DNA of 64,000 nucleotides from Pseudooceanicola atlanticus (GTDB taxonomy: Bacteria; Pseudomonadota; Alphaproteobacteria; Rhodobacterales; Rhodobacteraceae): positions 248,001 to 312,000 of the forward strand of contig NZ_AQQX01000002.1 in NCBI RefSeq assembly GCF_000768315.1, written 5' to 3'. This document shows, one piece after another, positions 18,038 through 27,844 of this stretch. The first letter of the stretch is position 1. Every line of letters starts with the position of its first letter. The notes under the pieces are model-generated. The model made no database searches. It was given only the letters and a program-made list of their open reading frames with translations, and was not told where the DNA came from. The translations under genes and the position numbers were made by a program.

Positions 18038-18940
18038 TCAGGCAGTGAGGCCTTCCGGCTCCGCAATGCCGTTGGCGCGGCAGCAGGCCGTCACGGTATT
18101 CGCCAGCAGGCAGGCGATGGTCATCGGCCCCACGCCGCCCGGTACAGGGGTGATCGCACCCGCAACTTCGGAGGCCGAGGCGAAATCGACATCGCCCACC
18201 AGACGGGTCTTGCCCTCGCCCTTTTCCGGCGCGTCGAGCCGGTTGATGCCCACGTCGATCACCGTCGCGCCGGGCTTCAGCCAGTCGCCGGGCACGAATT
18301 CCGGGCGCCCGACCGCCGCCACGACGATATCCGCGCCGCGCACCACAGCCGCAAGGTCCTTGGTGCGGCTATGGGCGATCGTCACGGTGCAGCTGTCGCG
18401 CAGCAGCAATTGCGCCATCGGCTTGCCGACGATGTTCGACCGGCCGATCACCACCGCGTTCAGCCCCGACAGGTTGCCCAGTTGATCGCGGAGCAGCATC
18501 AGGCAGCCCAGCGGCGTACAGGGCACCATGCTTTTCTGCCCCGTGGCCAGCAGCCCGACATTGGAGATGTGGAACCCGTCCACGTCCTTTTCCGGCGCGA
18601 TGGAATTGATCACCAGAGCTTCGTCGAGGTGATCGGGCAGCGGCAGCTGCACGAGGATACCATGCACCGCCGGGTCGGTGTTCAGCTGGTCGATCAGCGC
18701 CAGCAGATCGGCCTCCGAGGTCGAGGCGTCCAGCTTGTGCTCGAAAGAGGCCATGCCGGCCTCGATCGTCTGCTTGCCCTTGGAGCGGACATAGACCTGG
18801 CTGGCCGGGTCCTCGCCCACCAGCACGACGGCCAGACCGGGGGTCAGCCCATGATCGGCCTTGAGCCGCGTGACATGTTCGGCCACCTGGCCGCGCACCT
18901 TGGCCGAAAAGGCCTTGCCGTCGATGATCTGTGCCGTCAT
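18038..18940 (-). CDS. folD: Methylenetetrahydrofolate dehydrogenase/cyclohydrolase FolD
   Basis: 300-aa bifunctional enzyme interconverting methylene-, methenyl- and 10-formyl-tetrahydrofolate. Substrate-domain signature [14 protein letters not shown] (with the catalytic Lys) and the dinucleotide-binding region [18 protein letters not shown] are visible, and [16 protein letters not shown] is near the C-terminus. It is transcribed in the same direction as fhs, about 650 bp downstream of it with one exported protein between them, so it works in the same one-carbon pathway. Confidence 0.96.
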   Translation of the reverse strand: MTAQIIDGKAFSAKVRGQVAEHVTRLKADHGLTPGLAVVLVGEDPASQVYVRSKGKQTIEAGMASFEHKLDASTSEADLLALIDQLNTDPAVHGILVQLPLPDHLDEALVINSIAPEKDVDGFHISNVGLLATGQKSMVPCTPLGCLMLLRDQLGNLSGLNAVVIGRSNIVGKPMAQLLLRDSCTVTIAHSRTKDLAAVVRGADIVVAAVGRPEFVPGDWLKPGATVIDVGINRLDAPEKGEGKTRLVGDVDFASASEVAGAITPVPGGVGPMTIACLLANTVTACCRANGIAEPEGLTA

Positions 18941-18955
18941 GGAACCCTCTTTGGA

Positions 18956-19510
18956 TCAGTTGCTGCGGTCTTGGACATGTGCCTCGACCGCGTTCATGGC
19001 CGCGGTGATACCGCGCAAGGAAAAGCGTGCAAGCCCGTCCTGCCCGATGGGCAGATAACGGACGGTTAAACGGTTGCCGGCCCGCATGGCGGCAACCAGA
19101 TCTCGCGTCAGGTCGGGATCGACCAGGTGGATCGTTTCGATCACGTTGCCGAAATCCCGCTCGCCCGGCTGCCAGGCGCCGTCCGGCAGGTCGGTGACCG
19201 TTCCGTCTATCTCGAACCCGACGAAGGTCAGCTCCCGGTCGGGCATGCCGCGATCCATCACCTCGATGGTCCACGCGCCACTTTCGTCACGGAAATGCAG
19301 GCTCATCCGATGATCGAAGAAAGCCTCCGACCCCTCATCCTTGCCCGAGGCGACGATCCTGCAGGCCCCGGCCCCGTTGTCGCTGCACAAGGCCAGCCAG
19401 TCCCCGTGATAGGCCCACAATTCGCCAAAGCGATGCGTGAACCACTCCTGCGCCATCAGCGGCACGGGGGTGAGGGCCAAAAGGGCCGCGAGGGAAGCAG
19501 CAAGGCGCAT
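18956..19510 (-). CDS. Exported protein of unknown function
   Basis: 184-aa protein with a Sec signal peptide (MRLAASLAALLALTPVPLMA, cleavage before QEW). The mature part is soluble, contains two Cys (LALCSDNGAGACRIV) that could pair, and is otherwise unlike any family I know. The start at 19510 gives a proper signal peptide; longer versions would run into fhs. It lies between fhs and folD, 15 bp from folD, and may be cotranscribed with them, but nothing links it to folate metabolism. Confidence 0.75.
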   Translation of the reverse strand: MRLAASLAALLALTPVPLMAQEWFTHRFGELWAYHGDWLALCSDNGAGACRIVASGKDEGSEAFFDHRMSLHFRDESGAWTIEVMDRGMPDRELTFVGFEIDGTVTDLPDGAWQPGERDFGNVIETIHLVDPDLTRDLVAAMRAGNRLTVRYLPIGQDGLARFSLRGITAAMNAVEAHVQDRSN

Positions 19511-19586
19511 GACAGGGTCCAGAAGCGCTAGAGGGATGGCGGGCGGGGCGACGGGCCCGCAAGGGGCCGAGCGCCGGGCGACGAGA

Positions 19587-21263
19587 TCAGAAAAGGCCTT
19601 CGACATCTCCTGCATCGTTCAGGCGGATCGCCTCGGCCGAGGGCCGGCGCGGCAGGCCGGGCATGGTCATGATCTGACCGCAGATCGCCACGACAAAGCC
19701 CGCCCCGGCGGACAACCGGACCTCGCGGATCGGCACGTCGAACCCGGTCGGCGCGCCGCGCTGGCCCGGGTCGGTCGAAAAGGAATACTGGGTCTTGGCC
19801 ATGCAGACCGGCAGGGAGCCATATCCCGCCTCTTCCCAGGCGGCCAGCTGATCGCGCACTGTCTTGTCGGCCACGACCGCATCGGCGTGATAGACCTCGC
19901 GGGCGACGGTCTCGATCTTTTCCAGCAAGGGCATGTCGTCGGGATAGAGCGGCGCGAATTGCGACACGCCGCTATCTGCGATCTCGGCCACGCGGGTGGC
20001 CAGCGCCTCGATCCCTTCGCCGCCCTTTTCCCAATGCCGGCACAGGATCGCCTCGGCCCCCTGGGCGGCGACGAAATCGCGGACGGCTTCGACCTCCGCA
20101 TCCGTGTCGGTGACGAAATGGTTGATCGCGACGACCACCGGCACGCCAAAGCTCTTCAGGTTGCCGATGTGACGGCCCAGGTTCGGGCAGCCCGCTTCCA
20201 CCGCGGCGACATTCTCCGCGCCCAGGTCGGCCTTGGCCACGCCGCCATTCATCTTCATCGCCCGCACCGTGGCGACCAACACGACCACGTCGGGGGCCAG
20301 GCCCGCCTTGCGGCACTTGATGTTCATGAATTTCTCTGCACCCAGGTCCGCGCCGAACCCGGCCTCGGTCACCACGTAATCCGCCAGCTTCAGCGCGGTT
20401 TTCGTGGCGATCACCGAATTGCAGCCATGGGCGATATTGGCAAACGGACCGCCATGCACGAAAGCCGGGTTGTTCTCCAGCGTCTGCACGAGGTTCGGCT
20501 GCATCGCATCCTTAAGCAGCACGGTCATCGCGCCGTCGGCCTTGATATCGCGGGCGAAGACCGGGCTCTTGTCGCGGCGATAGGCGACGATCATGTCCCC
20601 CAGCCGGCGCTGCAGGTCATCGAGATCGGCGGCAAGGCAGAGGATCGCCATCACCTCGGACGCGACCGTGATGTCGAACCCTGTCTGGCGCGGATAGCCA
20701 TTGGCCACACCGCCAAGCGAGGTCACGATATCGCGCAGCGCCCGGTCGTTCATGTCCATCACCCGACGCCACACCACGCGGCGTTCGTCGATGCCCAGTT
20801 CGTTGCCCCAGTAGATGTGGTTGTCTATCATTGCCGACAGAAGGTTGTGTGCACTGGTGATGGCGTGGAAATCACCGGTGAAATGGAGGTTCATGTCCTC
20901 CATCGGAACCACCTGCGCCCGGCCACCTCCGGCGGCACCGCCCTTCATCCCGAAATTCGGCCCGAGAGAGGCCTCGCGGATACAGATCGCCGCCTTCTTG
21001 CCGATCCGGTTCAACCCGTCACCCAGCCCCACGGTCGTTGTCGTCTTGCCCTCGCCCGCTGGCGTAGGGTTGATCGCGGTCACCAGGATCAGCTTGCCGT
21101 TCTCACGCCCCTCCAGCCCGTCGATGAAATCCTGGCTGACCTTCGCCTTGTCGTGCCCATAGGGCAGCAGGTGCTCTGCCGGAATGCCCAGGGCTTCGCC
21201 GATCTGCTGGATCGGCTTCTTGGTGGCGGCACGGGCAATTTCGATATCCGTGGCAAAGGTCAT
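19587..21263 (-). CDS. fhs: Formate--tetrahydrofolate ligase
   Basis: 558-aa ATP-dependent ligase making 10-formyl-tetrahydrofolate from formate. The P-loop [17 protein letters not shown] and the family signature [24 protein letters not shown] are clear, and length is standard. GGAAGGACC precedes the ATG at 21263, which is preferred over an ATG 30 bp upstream. Together with folD it feeds formate carbon into the folate pool. Confidence 0.97.
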   Translation of the reverse strand: MTFATDIEIARAATKKPIQQIGEALGIPAEHLLPYGHDKAKVSQDFIDGLEGRENGKLILVTAINPTPAGEGKTTTTVGLGDGLNRIGKKAAICIREASLGPNFGMKGGAAGGGRAQVVPMEDMNLHFTGDFHAITSAHNLLSAMIDNHIYWGNELGIDERRVVWRRVMDMNDRALRDIVTSLGGVANGYPRQTGFDITVASEVMAILCLAADLDDLQRRLGDMIVAYRRDKSPVFARDIKADGAMTVLLKDAMQPNLVQTLENNPAFVHGGPFANIAHGCNSVIATKTALKLADYVVTEAGFGADLGAEKFMNIKCRKAGLAPDVVVLVATVRAMKMNGGVAKADLGAENVAAVEAGCPNLGRHIGNLKSFGVPVVVAINHFVTDTDAEVEAVRDFVAAQGAEAILCRHWEKGGEGIEALATRVAEIADSGVSQFAPLYPDDMPLLEKIETVAREVYHADAVVADKTVRDQLAAWEEAGYGSLPVCMAKTQYSFSTDPGQRGAPTGFDVPIREVRLSAGAGFVVAICGQIMTMPGLPRRPSAEAIRLNDAGDVEGLF

Positions 21264-21513
21264 CGCGGGTCCTTCCTGACTGTGGGCCCTCATGACCCAG
21301 CGTTAATTGAACAAGACAGGGCGAGAACGGGTGTTTCCGACACTTCAGCGCCGAAATCGCCTTGGGGTCTTGTTGCTCTTGATGTGATTCGTTGTGGTTC
21401 CGATCCGACTTAAAAAATCAAGTCCGGGAACCATCCCTGTTCAGTTTTCGTTAATTCCTCAAGATGACACTGATCGCGGCGCCCTTCGCCGCCCAGACCA
21501 ACGGAGAGACACG
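21264..21513. other. 250-bp gap upstream of fhs
   Basis: This AT-richer gap presumably holds the fhs promoter (minus) and that of a small plus-strand ORF. I see no clear hairpin, riboswitch or repeat in it. Confidence 0.4.
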
Positions 21514-21588
21514 ATGAAAGCTGCCACTATCGTCTTCCATGCAAGCTTTGCCTTCACCCTTCTCATTGCGGTTGCCCTCCTGGCGTGA
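21514..21588 (+). CDS. Candidate 24-aa single-span membrane peptide
   Basis: A short ORF, ATG at 21514 preceded by CGGAGAG at a good distance, encodes MKAATIVFHASFAFTLLIAV followed by ALLA. It is almost wholly one hydrophobic helix with a single Lys at the N-terminus. No homologue comes to mind. It lies between fhs and the MOSC gene, both on the other strand. The ribosome-binding site and membrane-helix composition are the only support. Confidence 0.45.
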   Translation: MKAATIVFHASFAFTLLIAVALLA

Positions 21589-21618
21589 CGCAACGCGACC
21601 TGCCCGGGGCCGTTTCCC

Positions 21619-22215
21619 TCAGCCCCGGGCGGTGTCCAGCTGCCCCCAGGCCCTTTGATCGGGCACGTGCAGGCGCATCACATCCCCCATTTTCAAAACA
21701 CCTTCGCGTTCGACCCATGCGGTCACACCGCGCCGCCCGTCCGCGGCGCGTTTGAATTTCTTGCCGATGCCCGGCAGATGATCCTCGATCACCTTGGCGG
21801 GCAACTGGCACGGCCGGTTCTGCATGTCGACGACCAGCGTCACCCCGTCCGGCCCCTGCAATCGTGAGGAGGGCGGCAGATGGCTGAAATCCGGCAACCC
21901 CTCCAACACCAGCGTCGCACCCAGCCAGGCCGGGTCCAGCGCCTCGGCCCCCATCCGTTCCGCGATCTCGGCGATCTCTTCCGCGGACAGGACCGAAAAC
22001 TGTCGCACATTGCGGATCTCGGTGTTGCGCGGATGCTGGGAGAGAACCCGGCTGCAGGAGGGGCGCGTCAGCCCGCCATGGGCTTCGCCTTCGGGGCCAT
22101 CGAACCCGGCCGCCAGTTCGGTGCGTGCGGTAGAGGCGAGCGCGGCGTCGCGGTCGGGCACGTGGCCCAGCCAGGTGATCGTGCCGGAGAAGTCGGTCGG
22201 CTTTAACGCGGGCAT
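21619..22215 (-). CDS. MOSC-domain protein
   Basis: 198-aa MOSC (molybdenum cofactor sulfurase C-terminal) protein. Features seen are GLTRPSCSRVLSQHPRNTEIRNVRQFSVLS, typical of stand-alone MOSC proteins, and the conserved Cys in VDMQNRPCQLPAKV near residue 137. MOSC proteins handle sulfur or molybdenum-cofactor ligands; the actual substrate is unknown. It lies 36 bp downstream of the methyltransferase gene and is probably cotranscribed with it. Confidence 0.87.
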   Translation of the reverse strand: MPALKPTDFSGTITWLGHVPDRDAALASTARTELAAGFDGPEGEAHGGLTRPSCSRVLSQHPRNTEIRNVRQFSVLSAEEIAEIAERMGAEALDPAWLGATLVLEGLPDFSHLPPSSRLQGPDGVTLVVDMQNRPCQLPAKVIEDHLPGIGKKFKRAADGRRGVTAWVEREGVLKMGDVMRLHVPDQRAWGQLDTARG

Positions 22216-22251
22216 GGAGGGTCCTTCCTGTCCTGCCCGGTTCGCCCGGGC

Positions 22252-23025
22252 CTAGTTTTCCGGCGTGACGGTATAGAATAGCCTCCGGAAAGGAAACAGA
22301 ACGCTCCCGTCCGGGCGACGCGGATAGGCCTTGTCCATGGCGCGGTCGTAATGCTTCAGCAGCTCTGCCTGTTCCTCGGGCTCCAGCACGTCGAGAACCG
22401 GCCGCGCATAGGTCGACGCGGTAAAAAGCCGGACGGGATGGGCCGCTTCCGCGGGCGGCAGAAGCTGGAAATATTCCGTCTCCCACATCTGTGCCGCACC
22501 GATCCCCGACAGGATATCGAAGGTCGTGGCCGCATCGGGGATACCGGGCGCCGTCGCCGGATCGAACCGTCCCGGAAAGTGCAGCGCGACAAGGTCATGC
22601 CAGCTGCGATGCGACACGGCGGGGTTCTGGTGCGGGACCTGGACCGCGAGCATTCCGCAATCGGCCAGCAAGCCGGCAAGCCGGGGCAACAGCGCCTCAT
22701 GATCGGGCAGCCAATGCAGCGCGGCATTGGAAAAGATCAGCGCCGGGGCGGTCTCGGGACGCCAGGTGGCGATGTCCCCTTCCTGCAGGGCATCATATGC
22801 GCCGGTGGCCTCTGCCTTTTCCAGCATCGCCGGGGACGTATCGACCCCGATGATCCTGCGATCCGGAAAGCGGCTGCGCAGGGCAGGACCGACCGGACCA
22901 TTGCCACACCCAAGGTCGATCACGTCGCCGTCCGGCAGGGTCGGCACCTGCATCAACAGGTCAAGCGCGGGACGCAGGCGCAGATCGGTGAAACGGGCAT
23001 ACAGGTCGGGATTCCAGTCGGACAT
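22252..23025 (-). CDS. SAM-dependent methyltransferase, Tam-like
   Basis: 257-aa class I methyltransferase similar to trans-aconitate 2-methyltransferase. It begins MSDWNPDLYARFTDLRLRPA as Tam proteins do. Motif I is VIDLGCGNGPVG, the acidic residue is in IIGVDTSPAML, and post-II is IFSNAALHWLPDH. GAGGA seven bases before the ATG at 23025 decides the start. A near-perfect palindrome lies 17 bp upstream, suggesting repressor control. Substrate assignment to trans-aconitate is by resemblance only. Confidence 0.85.
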   Translation of the reverse strand: MSDWNPDLYARFTDLRLRPALDLLMQVPTLPDGDVIDLGCGNGPVGPALRSRFPDRRIIGVDTSPAMLEKAEATGAYDALQEGDIATWRPETAPALIFSNAALHWLPDHEALLPRLAGLLADCGMLAVQVPHQNPAVSHRSWHDLVALHFPGRFDPATAPGIPDAATTFDILSGIGAAQMWETEYFQLLPPAEAAHPVRLFTASTYARPVLDVLEPEEQAELLKHYDRAMDKAYPRRPDGSVLFPFRRLFYTVTPEN

Positions 23026-23041
23026 CCGCATATCCTCATAG

Positions 23042-23059
23042 TGTATACAATTGCATACA
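23042..23059. promoter_or_regulatory. 18-bp palindrome, possible GntR-type operator
   Basis: TGTATACAATTGCATACA is symmetric except for one base pair. It lies 17 bp upstream of the methyltransferase ATG, within the likely promoter. GTATAC-type dyads are typical of FCD-GntR regulators, but no such regulator is encoded nearby. Confidence 0.5.
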
Positions 23060-23070
23060 ATAGTTTGCCG

Positions 23071-23102
23071 CAAAAAGAAAGGGCCGGATCGCTCCGGCCC
23101 TT
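23071..23102 (-). terminator. Rho-independent terminator of ftsH
   Basis: A perfect 10-bp stem (AAGGGCCGGA / TCCGGCCCTT, loop of 4) lies 16 bp after the ftsH stop. On the minus strand it is followed by TCTTTTTG. It ends the ftsH transcript. Confidence 0.88.
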
Positions 23103-23117
23103 GCTTGAAACCTTGGA

Positions 23118-25037
23118 TCAGGCGGTCGGTTCAGGCTCCATCCCGCCGGTCCCGCCGGGCTTGGAGCGCGGCTTGGTCTTGGGGATCGCGGTCACCGACG
23201 GGGCGCTGCCCTCGTCCGAACCTTCATCCTCGTCTTTCGAATGCGGCGGTTCGCCGTTCATGACGCGCTTGATCTCGTCACCGGTGAGGGTCTCGTATTC
23301 CAGAAGACCCTGCGCCAGGCGTTCCCACTCTTCCTTGCGGTCGGTGAGGATCTTGTAGGCGTGCTGGTAGGCATCCTCGATCATGCGCTTCACTTCTTCC
23401 TCGATCAGCTCCTTGGTGTGAGCCGAGATCGAGAAGCCGCCGGCGCCATTGCCGCTATAGCCTTCGTGCGCCTGTTCGTAATCGACATTGCCGACCTTGT
23501 CGGACATGCCCCAGCGAAGAACCATCGCACGCGCCAGCGCGGAGGCCTGCTGGATATCGCCTGCCGGACCGTTGGAAACCTCGTCTTCACCATACTTGAT
23601 GATCTCGGCCGCCTTGCCCGCCATGGTCATGGCCAGCTTCTGTTCGCATTCGGACTTGTGCCAGTTCAGGCGGTCGATCTCCGGCAGAGAAACGACCATG
23701 CCAAGCGCACCGCCCCGGGGGATGATCGTCGCCTTGTAGACCGGATCGCATTTCGGCAGTTCCAGGCCCACGACGGCGTGACCGGCCTCGTGATAGGCGG
23801 TCTTTTCCTTCTGGTCCGGGGTCAGCACCATCGACCGGCGCTCTGCCCCCATCATGACCTTGTCCTTGGCGTTCTCGAAATCGACCATGGTCACGAAGCG
23901 GCGTCCGACACGGGCGGCCATCAGCGCAGCCTCGTTCACGAGGTTCGCCAGATCGGCACCGGAGAAGCCCGGCGTACCGCGCGCGATGATCCGCAGATCG
24001 ACATCGGGGCCAAGCGGCGTCTTGCGCGCATGCACACCAAGGATCTTTTCGCGGCCCTTGATGTCGGGATTGCCGACCATGACCTGGCGGTCGAAACGGC
24101 CCGGACGCAGCAGCGCGGGGTCCAGAACGTCGCGGCGGTTGGTGGCGGCCAGGATGATCACACCCTCGTTCGCCTCGAAACCGTCCATCTCGACCAGCAG
24201 CTGGTTGAGGGTCTGTTCGCGTTCGTCGTTGCCACCGCCATAACCGGCGCCACGATGGCGACCGACGGCGTCGATTTCGTCGATGAAGACGATACAGGGC
24301 GCGTTCTTCTTGGCCTGTTCGAACATGTCGCGGACACGGGATGCACCCACACCGACGAACATCTCGACGAAGTCGGAACCGGAGATGGTGAAGAACGGCA
24401 CACCCGCCTCACCCGCAATCGCACGGGCCAGCAGCGTCTTACCGGTGCCCGGAGGGCCCACCAGCAGCGCACCCTTGGGGATCTTGCCACCCAGGCGCGA
24501 GAACTTCTGCGGATTGCGCAGGAATTCGACGATTTCTTCCAGTTCTTCCTTGGCTTCGTCGATGCCGGCGACATCGTCAAAGGTCACGCGGCCATGCTTT
24601 TCGGTCAGCATCTTGGCCTTGGACTTGCCAAAGCCCATGGCACCGCCCTTACCGCCGCCCTGCATCCGGTTCATGAAATAGATCCAGACACCGATGAGCA
24701 GCAGGATCGGAAGCAGCGAGACCATGAAGGCCTGGAAACCCGATTCCTCCTGGCTCTTGGCAGAGACGGGGATGTCGTTGGCGATCAGCGTATCGGTCAG
24801 TTCCGCGTCTTCGGGCTTGATGGTGACGTAGTCGTTTCCATCCTTGCCACGGTAGCGGACCTTCTCACCGTCCAGCGTGACGGAGCTGACATTGCCAGCC
24901 TCGACGTCGCGCACGAATTCGGAATAGGCAATCTCTCGGCTTTGCAGCGTATTGCCGGATCCGCTGAAGAGATTGAACAGGGCCACGATCAGCAGCAGCA
25001 GAACGACCCAAAAGGCGAATTGTCTCGCGTTGCCCAA
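23118..25037 (-). CDS. ftsH: ATP-dependent zinc metalloprotease FtsH
   Basis: 639-aa membrane AAA protease that degrades misfolded membrane and regulatory proteins. Two N-terminal membrane segments flank a periplasmic domain. Walker [14 protein letters not shown], the second-region-of-homology Arg box and zinc motif HEAGH (residues 416-420) are present. The start is a TTG at 25037: the sequence GNARQFAFW follows, GGAGGAGC sits 8 bp upstream, and no in-frame ATG gives a normal N-terminus. It follows tilS, as in related bacteria. Confidence 0.96.
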   Translation of the reverse strand: MGNARQFAFWVVLLLLIVALFNLFSGSGNTLQSREIAYSEFVRDVEAGNVSSVTLDGEKVRYRGKDGNDYVTIKPEDAELTDTLIANDIPVSAKSQEESGFQAFMVSLLPILLLIGVWIYFMNRMQGGGKGGAMGFGKSKAKMLTEKHGRVTFDDVAGIDEAKEELEEIVEFLRNPQKFSRLGGKIPKGALLVGPPGTGKTLLARAIAGEAGVPFFTISGSDFVEMFVGVGASRVRDMFEQAKKNAPCIVFIDEIDAVGRHRGAGYGGGNDEREQTLNQLLVEMDGFEANEGVIILAATNRRDVLDPALLRPGRFDRQVMVGNPDIKGREKILGVHARKTPLGPDVDLRIIARGTPGFSGADLANLVNEAALMAARVGRRFVTMVDFENAKDKVMMGAERRSMVLTPDQKEKTAYHEAGHAVVGLELPKCDPVYKATIIPRGGALGMVVSLPEIDRLNWHKSECEQKLAMTMAGKAAEIIKYGEDEVSNGPAGDIQQASALARAMVLRWGMSDKVGNVDYEQAHEGYSGNGAGGFSISAHTKELIEEEVKRMIEDAYQHAYKILTDRKEEWERLAQGLLEYETLTGDEIKRVMNGEPPHSKDEDEGSDEGSAPSVTAIPKTKPRSKPGGTGGMEPEPTA

Positions 25038-25115
25038 TGAAAGCTCCTCCGGTTGGGGGTAGGCAGCGCCTATCACAGCGCGTCATGACATAAAATAAGT
25101 TTCGTTGCGACGTAT

Positions 25116-26369
25116 TCAATGCGTCAGAAGTGTCGCGAAGAATTGCTCGTCGCTGCGAAGAAGTTCGGCACGCCACCCCTCGGCCCGTCCGGCAAGCGGT
25201 GCGGCGACCAGTTCGTCGCCCTGCCAGACCGCCGGCGCGGCCAGCAAAGTCGTCCGCGGCAGGCCGGTCTCGCGCCAGTCCGGGCAAGTCTTCAGGCCGG
25301 TTTCGCCGGTCACGCGCACTTCGGCCCCCGGCACGGCCGGGCCGATCAGGCGCCAGCGTCCATCCCAGGGCTCGCCCGGGGCGGCGGTCAGGTCCTTCAG
25401 CGCGGCGGCCTCGCGGGTGATCCGGATATCCCCCCTAGCAACGGTGACCCGACACCCCGCAAGCGGCATCCCGGTCCCCGCGCTCAGGCTGAGTTGCAAC
25501 AGCGTCATCCCCTTGCGACGCGGCGGATATTCGGCCCCCGACACCCAGATCAGCGCCTGTTGCAACAGGCGCCGTGAAATCTCCGGCCGAAAGGTGCGAT
25601 AGGCCGCAAGCGGGATCACGATATCGCCGTGATCGACGCGCACATGCTGCCGCGCCTCGACAAAGGTGTACCAGGCCAGGGTTTCACGGATGTCCGCCAG
25701 GTTCCGGGACACCTGGTTCAGCGACGCCACGGTCACGCCCAGAGGTTCCAGCACTTGCAGCGCTTGCCGGGCGCGGACCCGGTCATAGCGCGGGTCATCA
25801 TTGCTGGGATCGGACACCCAGGTCAGGTCTCGACGGGTCAGGAAGGCCTGCAATTCGGCCCGGTGCAGGCTGAGCATCGGTCGCAGAAAGGTGATCCCAC
25901 GCTGAAGCCGCTTGGCCTGCATCGCCGCCAGCCCATCGGCCCCGGCTTCGCGCGACAGGCGCATCAGGAAGGTTTCGGCCTGGTCATCCGCCGTATGGCC
26001 GAGGGCGATCACCTCGATCCCGTTCTCCTTGGCCCAGTCGGTCATCAGGGAATAGCGCGCACGTCGGGCGCGATCTTGCAGGTTGCCGGTGCCGTCCCAG
26101 CCCTGCCAGCGCAGAATGTCATGGGACAGGCCCAGATCGGCGGCGATCCGGCCGACATATTGCGCTTCTTCGGCGGCTTCGGCCCGGAGGCCATGATCGA
26201 CGGTGACAACCCGCAGATCCGCACCGACCTCCTGCGCCCAGTCCCGCATCAGGATCATCAGCGCGAGGCTGTCCGATCCACCGGACACAGCGACACCGAT
26301 CGGTGCGGAGGGCGTGGCGGTCAGATACCCCGCCACGACCTCGCGCAGGATCGTGTCGCTCAGCGTCAC
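25116..26369 (-). CDS. tilS: tRNA(Ile)-lysidine synthetase TilS
   Basis: 417-aa N-type ATP pyrophosphatase that converts C34 of tRNA-Ile(CAU) to lysidine. The PP-loop SGGSDSLAL is at residues about 29-37, with the adjacent ALGHTADDQAETFLMRLSR and RPMLSLHRAELQAFL motifs. A substrate-binding linker and a C-terminal TilS region follow. It overlaps cpoB by 4 bp and precedes ftsH, a common essential-gene order. Confidence 0.95.
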   Translation of the reverse strand: MTLSDTILREVVAGYLTATPSAPIGVAVSGGSDSLALMILMRDWAQEVGADLRVVTVDHGLRAEAAEEAQYVGRIAADLGLSHDILRWQGWDGTGNLQDRARRARYSLMTDWAKENGIEVIALGHTADDQAETFLMRLSREAGADGLAAMQAKRLQRGITFLRPMLSLHRAELQAFLTRRDLTWVSDPSNDDPRYDRVRARQALQVLEPLGVTVASLNQVSRNLADIRETLAWYTFVEARQHVRVDHGDIVIPLAAYRTFRPEISRRLLQQALIWVSGAEYPPRRKGMTLLQLSLSAGTGMPLAGCRVTVARGDIRITREAAALKDLTAAPGEPWDGRWRLIGPAVPGAEVRVTGETGLKTCPDWRETGLPRTTLLAAPAVWQGDELVAAPLAGRAEGWRAELLRSDEQFFATLLTH

Positions 26370-27241
26370 GAACAGCCCAGGTTGGCCATTTCCGTTTGCG
26401 CCTGTGACACTTGCGGCGCGCCGGGGAAGCGGTTGCCGACCTCGCGCAGGGTAGTGCAGGCCTCTGGCCCCTGCCCTAGCTGGGCCAGGCCGCGCCCGAG
26501 ATTGTAGAGCGCCTCTGCCGCGACGGGACCGTCAGGCGCGGCAGAGAAGGAAGCGAGGTAGGCCCGCGCAGCCTGTGTCGTCTCGCCCTGCGCCTCAAGC
26601 GCCTTGCCGCGGCCCAGTTCGGCCTGCGCCTGCATCGGAGAGCCGGGGTAATTGGCCAGGAATTCAGTGAACGCCTCCGCGGCGGCAGCATTTTCACCGT
26701 TGGTCAGCGCGGTTTGCGCGGCGTCGAAATCCGCACGTTCGGCCACGGCCAGTTCCGTCCCGGCAGAGCTGCCGCTCGTATCCGCAGCGCCGGTATTGGC
26801 TGCCGGCAGCGTGCCGCCGGTCGTTGTGCCGCCCGTCGTGCTGCCAGAGGGCGACCCTTCGGGGACTGCCCCGCCAAGGGTCGAGGTTTCGCCCAGCTGC
26901 GACAGGTCTCCGCCCTCAAGCTCGACCAGACGGAATTCCAGGTCACCGATCCGGTTGGTCCCGTCCTCGACGATGGAGTTGATCCGAAACTCGAGCTCTT
27001 CGGTCTTGGAGGTCAGGCGCACCGCTTCGGCCTCCAGCGCGTCGAGCCGTTCCAGAACCGAACCGCCCACCGTCACGCCCGCAGCGCCGCCGGTGGTCGA
27101 CAATTCGCGTTTCAGCTTCTGGATCTCGACGTTGAGAACCGTCAGTTCCTGCCGGATATCGGCCAGGGTTTCATCCTGCGACTGTGCCACCGCCCCGAGG
27201 GGCAGCAGCACGAACAGCAGAGAGGCCAGGATATGGCGCAT
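26366..27241 (-). CDS. cpoB: Tol-Pal system protein CpoB (YbgF)
   Basis: 291-aa periplasmic protein with a signal peptide (MRHILASLLFVLLPLGAVAQ), an N-terminal trimerising coiled coil (residues about 22-105), a Gly/Thr/Ser-rich linker, and C-terminal TPR repeats (NGENAAAAEAFTEFLANYPG, AYLASFSAAPDGPVAAEALYNLG). In other bacteria CpoB coordinates peptidoglycan synthesis with Tol-mediated outer-membrane constriction. It follows pal by 18 bp. Confidence 0.93.
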   Translation of the reverse strand: MRHILASLLFVLLPLGAVAQSQDETLADIRQELTVLNVEIQKLKRELSTTGGAAGVTVGGSVLERLDALEAEAVRLTSKTEELEFRINSIVEDGTNRIGDLEFRLVELEGGDLSQLGETSTLGGAVPEGSPSGSTTGGTTTGGTLPAANTGAADTSGSSAGTELAVAERADFDAAQTALTNGENAAAAEAFTEFLANYPGSPMQAQAELGRGKALEAQGETTQAARAYLASFSAAPDGPVAAEALYNLGRGLAQLGQGPEACTTLREVGNRFPGAPQVSQAQTEMANLGCS

Positions 27242-27259
27242 GCGATTTCTCCGTGCGGG

Positions 27260-27775
27260 TTAGCCCGACAGACCCGATTTCAGAACCGTCACGGCGCGGC
27301 GGTTCTTGGAATAGCAGGCCTCGTCGGAACAGATCTCGATGGGGCGTTCCTTGCCGAAGGTGACGGTCTGAAGACGTCCGGCGGCCACGCCCTGCGTGAT
27401 CAGGTATTCGCGCACCGCGTTGGCCCGGCGGGCGCCCAGTGCGAGGTTGTATTCGCGCGTGCCCTGTTCGTCGGCATGGCCTTCGATCACGGCGTTGTAG
27501 TCGGTGTTGGTGCCAAGCCACTGCGCCTGACCGTTCAGGACCATGCGCGCCTCGTCCGACAGCGTCGACTGGTCGACGGCAAAGAGGACACGATCCCCCA
27601 CGCTGGACTGGAAGTAGAGCGGCGAAGCCGGGTCGTTGGCGGTGCCGGGCTGAATGCCGGCCTGGGCGCCATTGTTCTGGCCCATCATGCCGTTTTCGCC
27701 GAACCGTTCGTTCTGCGAACAGGCGGCCAGCGCAAGGGCGGATACGATCAGCGCCGCGCGTGTCAGGTGTTTCAT
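27260..27775 (-). CDS. pal: Peptidoglycan-associated lipoprotein Pal
   Basis: 171-aa outer-membrane lipoprotein. The signal peptide ends in LAAC, and the OmpA-like domain is full (VLFAVDQSTLSDEARMVLNG, AVIEGHADEQGTREYNLALG, ARRANAVREYL). It binds peptidoglycan and TolB. Two C-terminal Cys (EICSDEACYSKNRRAV) may form a disulfide. The position between tolB and cpoB fixes the identity. Confidence 0.96.
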   Translation of the reverse strand: MKHLTRAALIVSALALAACSQNERFGENGMMGQNNGAQAGIQPGTANDPASPLYFQSSVGDRVLFAVDQSTLSDEARMVLNGQAQWLGTNTDYNAVIEGHADEQGTREYNLALGARRANAVREYLITQGVAAGRLQTVTFGKERPIEICSDEACYSKNRRAVTVLKSGLSG

Positions 27776-27844
27776 CTCGTGCCTCGTTTTCTCATGTTTT
27801 GCCTCATCCTACCACGGGAGTGGGCATGTGGGAAACTCTGCCGC

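Noticed and set aside
19437-21413. 658-codon plus-strand open frame opposite fhs
   Set aside because: Low-complexity Arg/His/Gly translation; the minus strand holds a complete formate-THF ligase.
21264-21513. Folate riboswitch upstream of fhs
   Set aside because: No conserved riboswitch-like structure could be recognised by reading.
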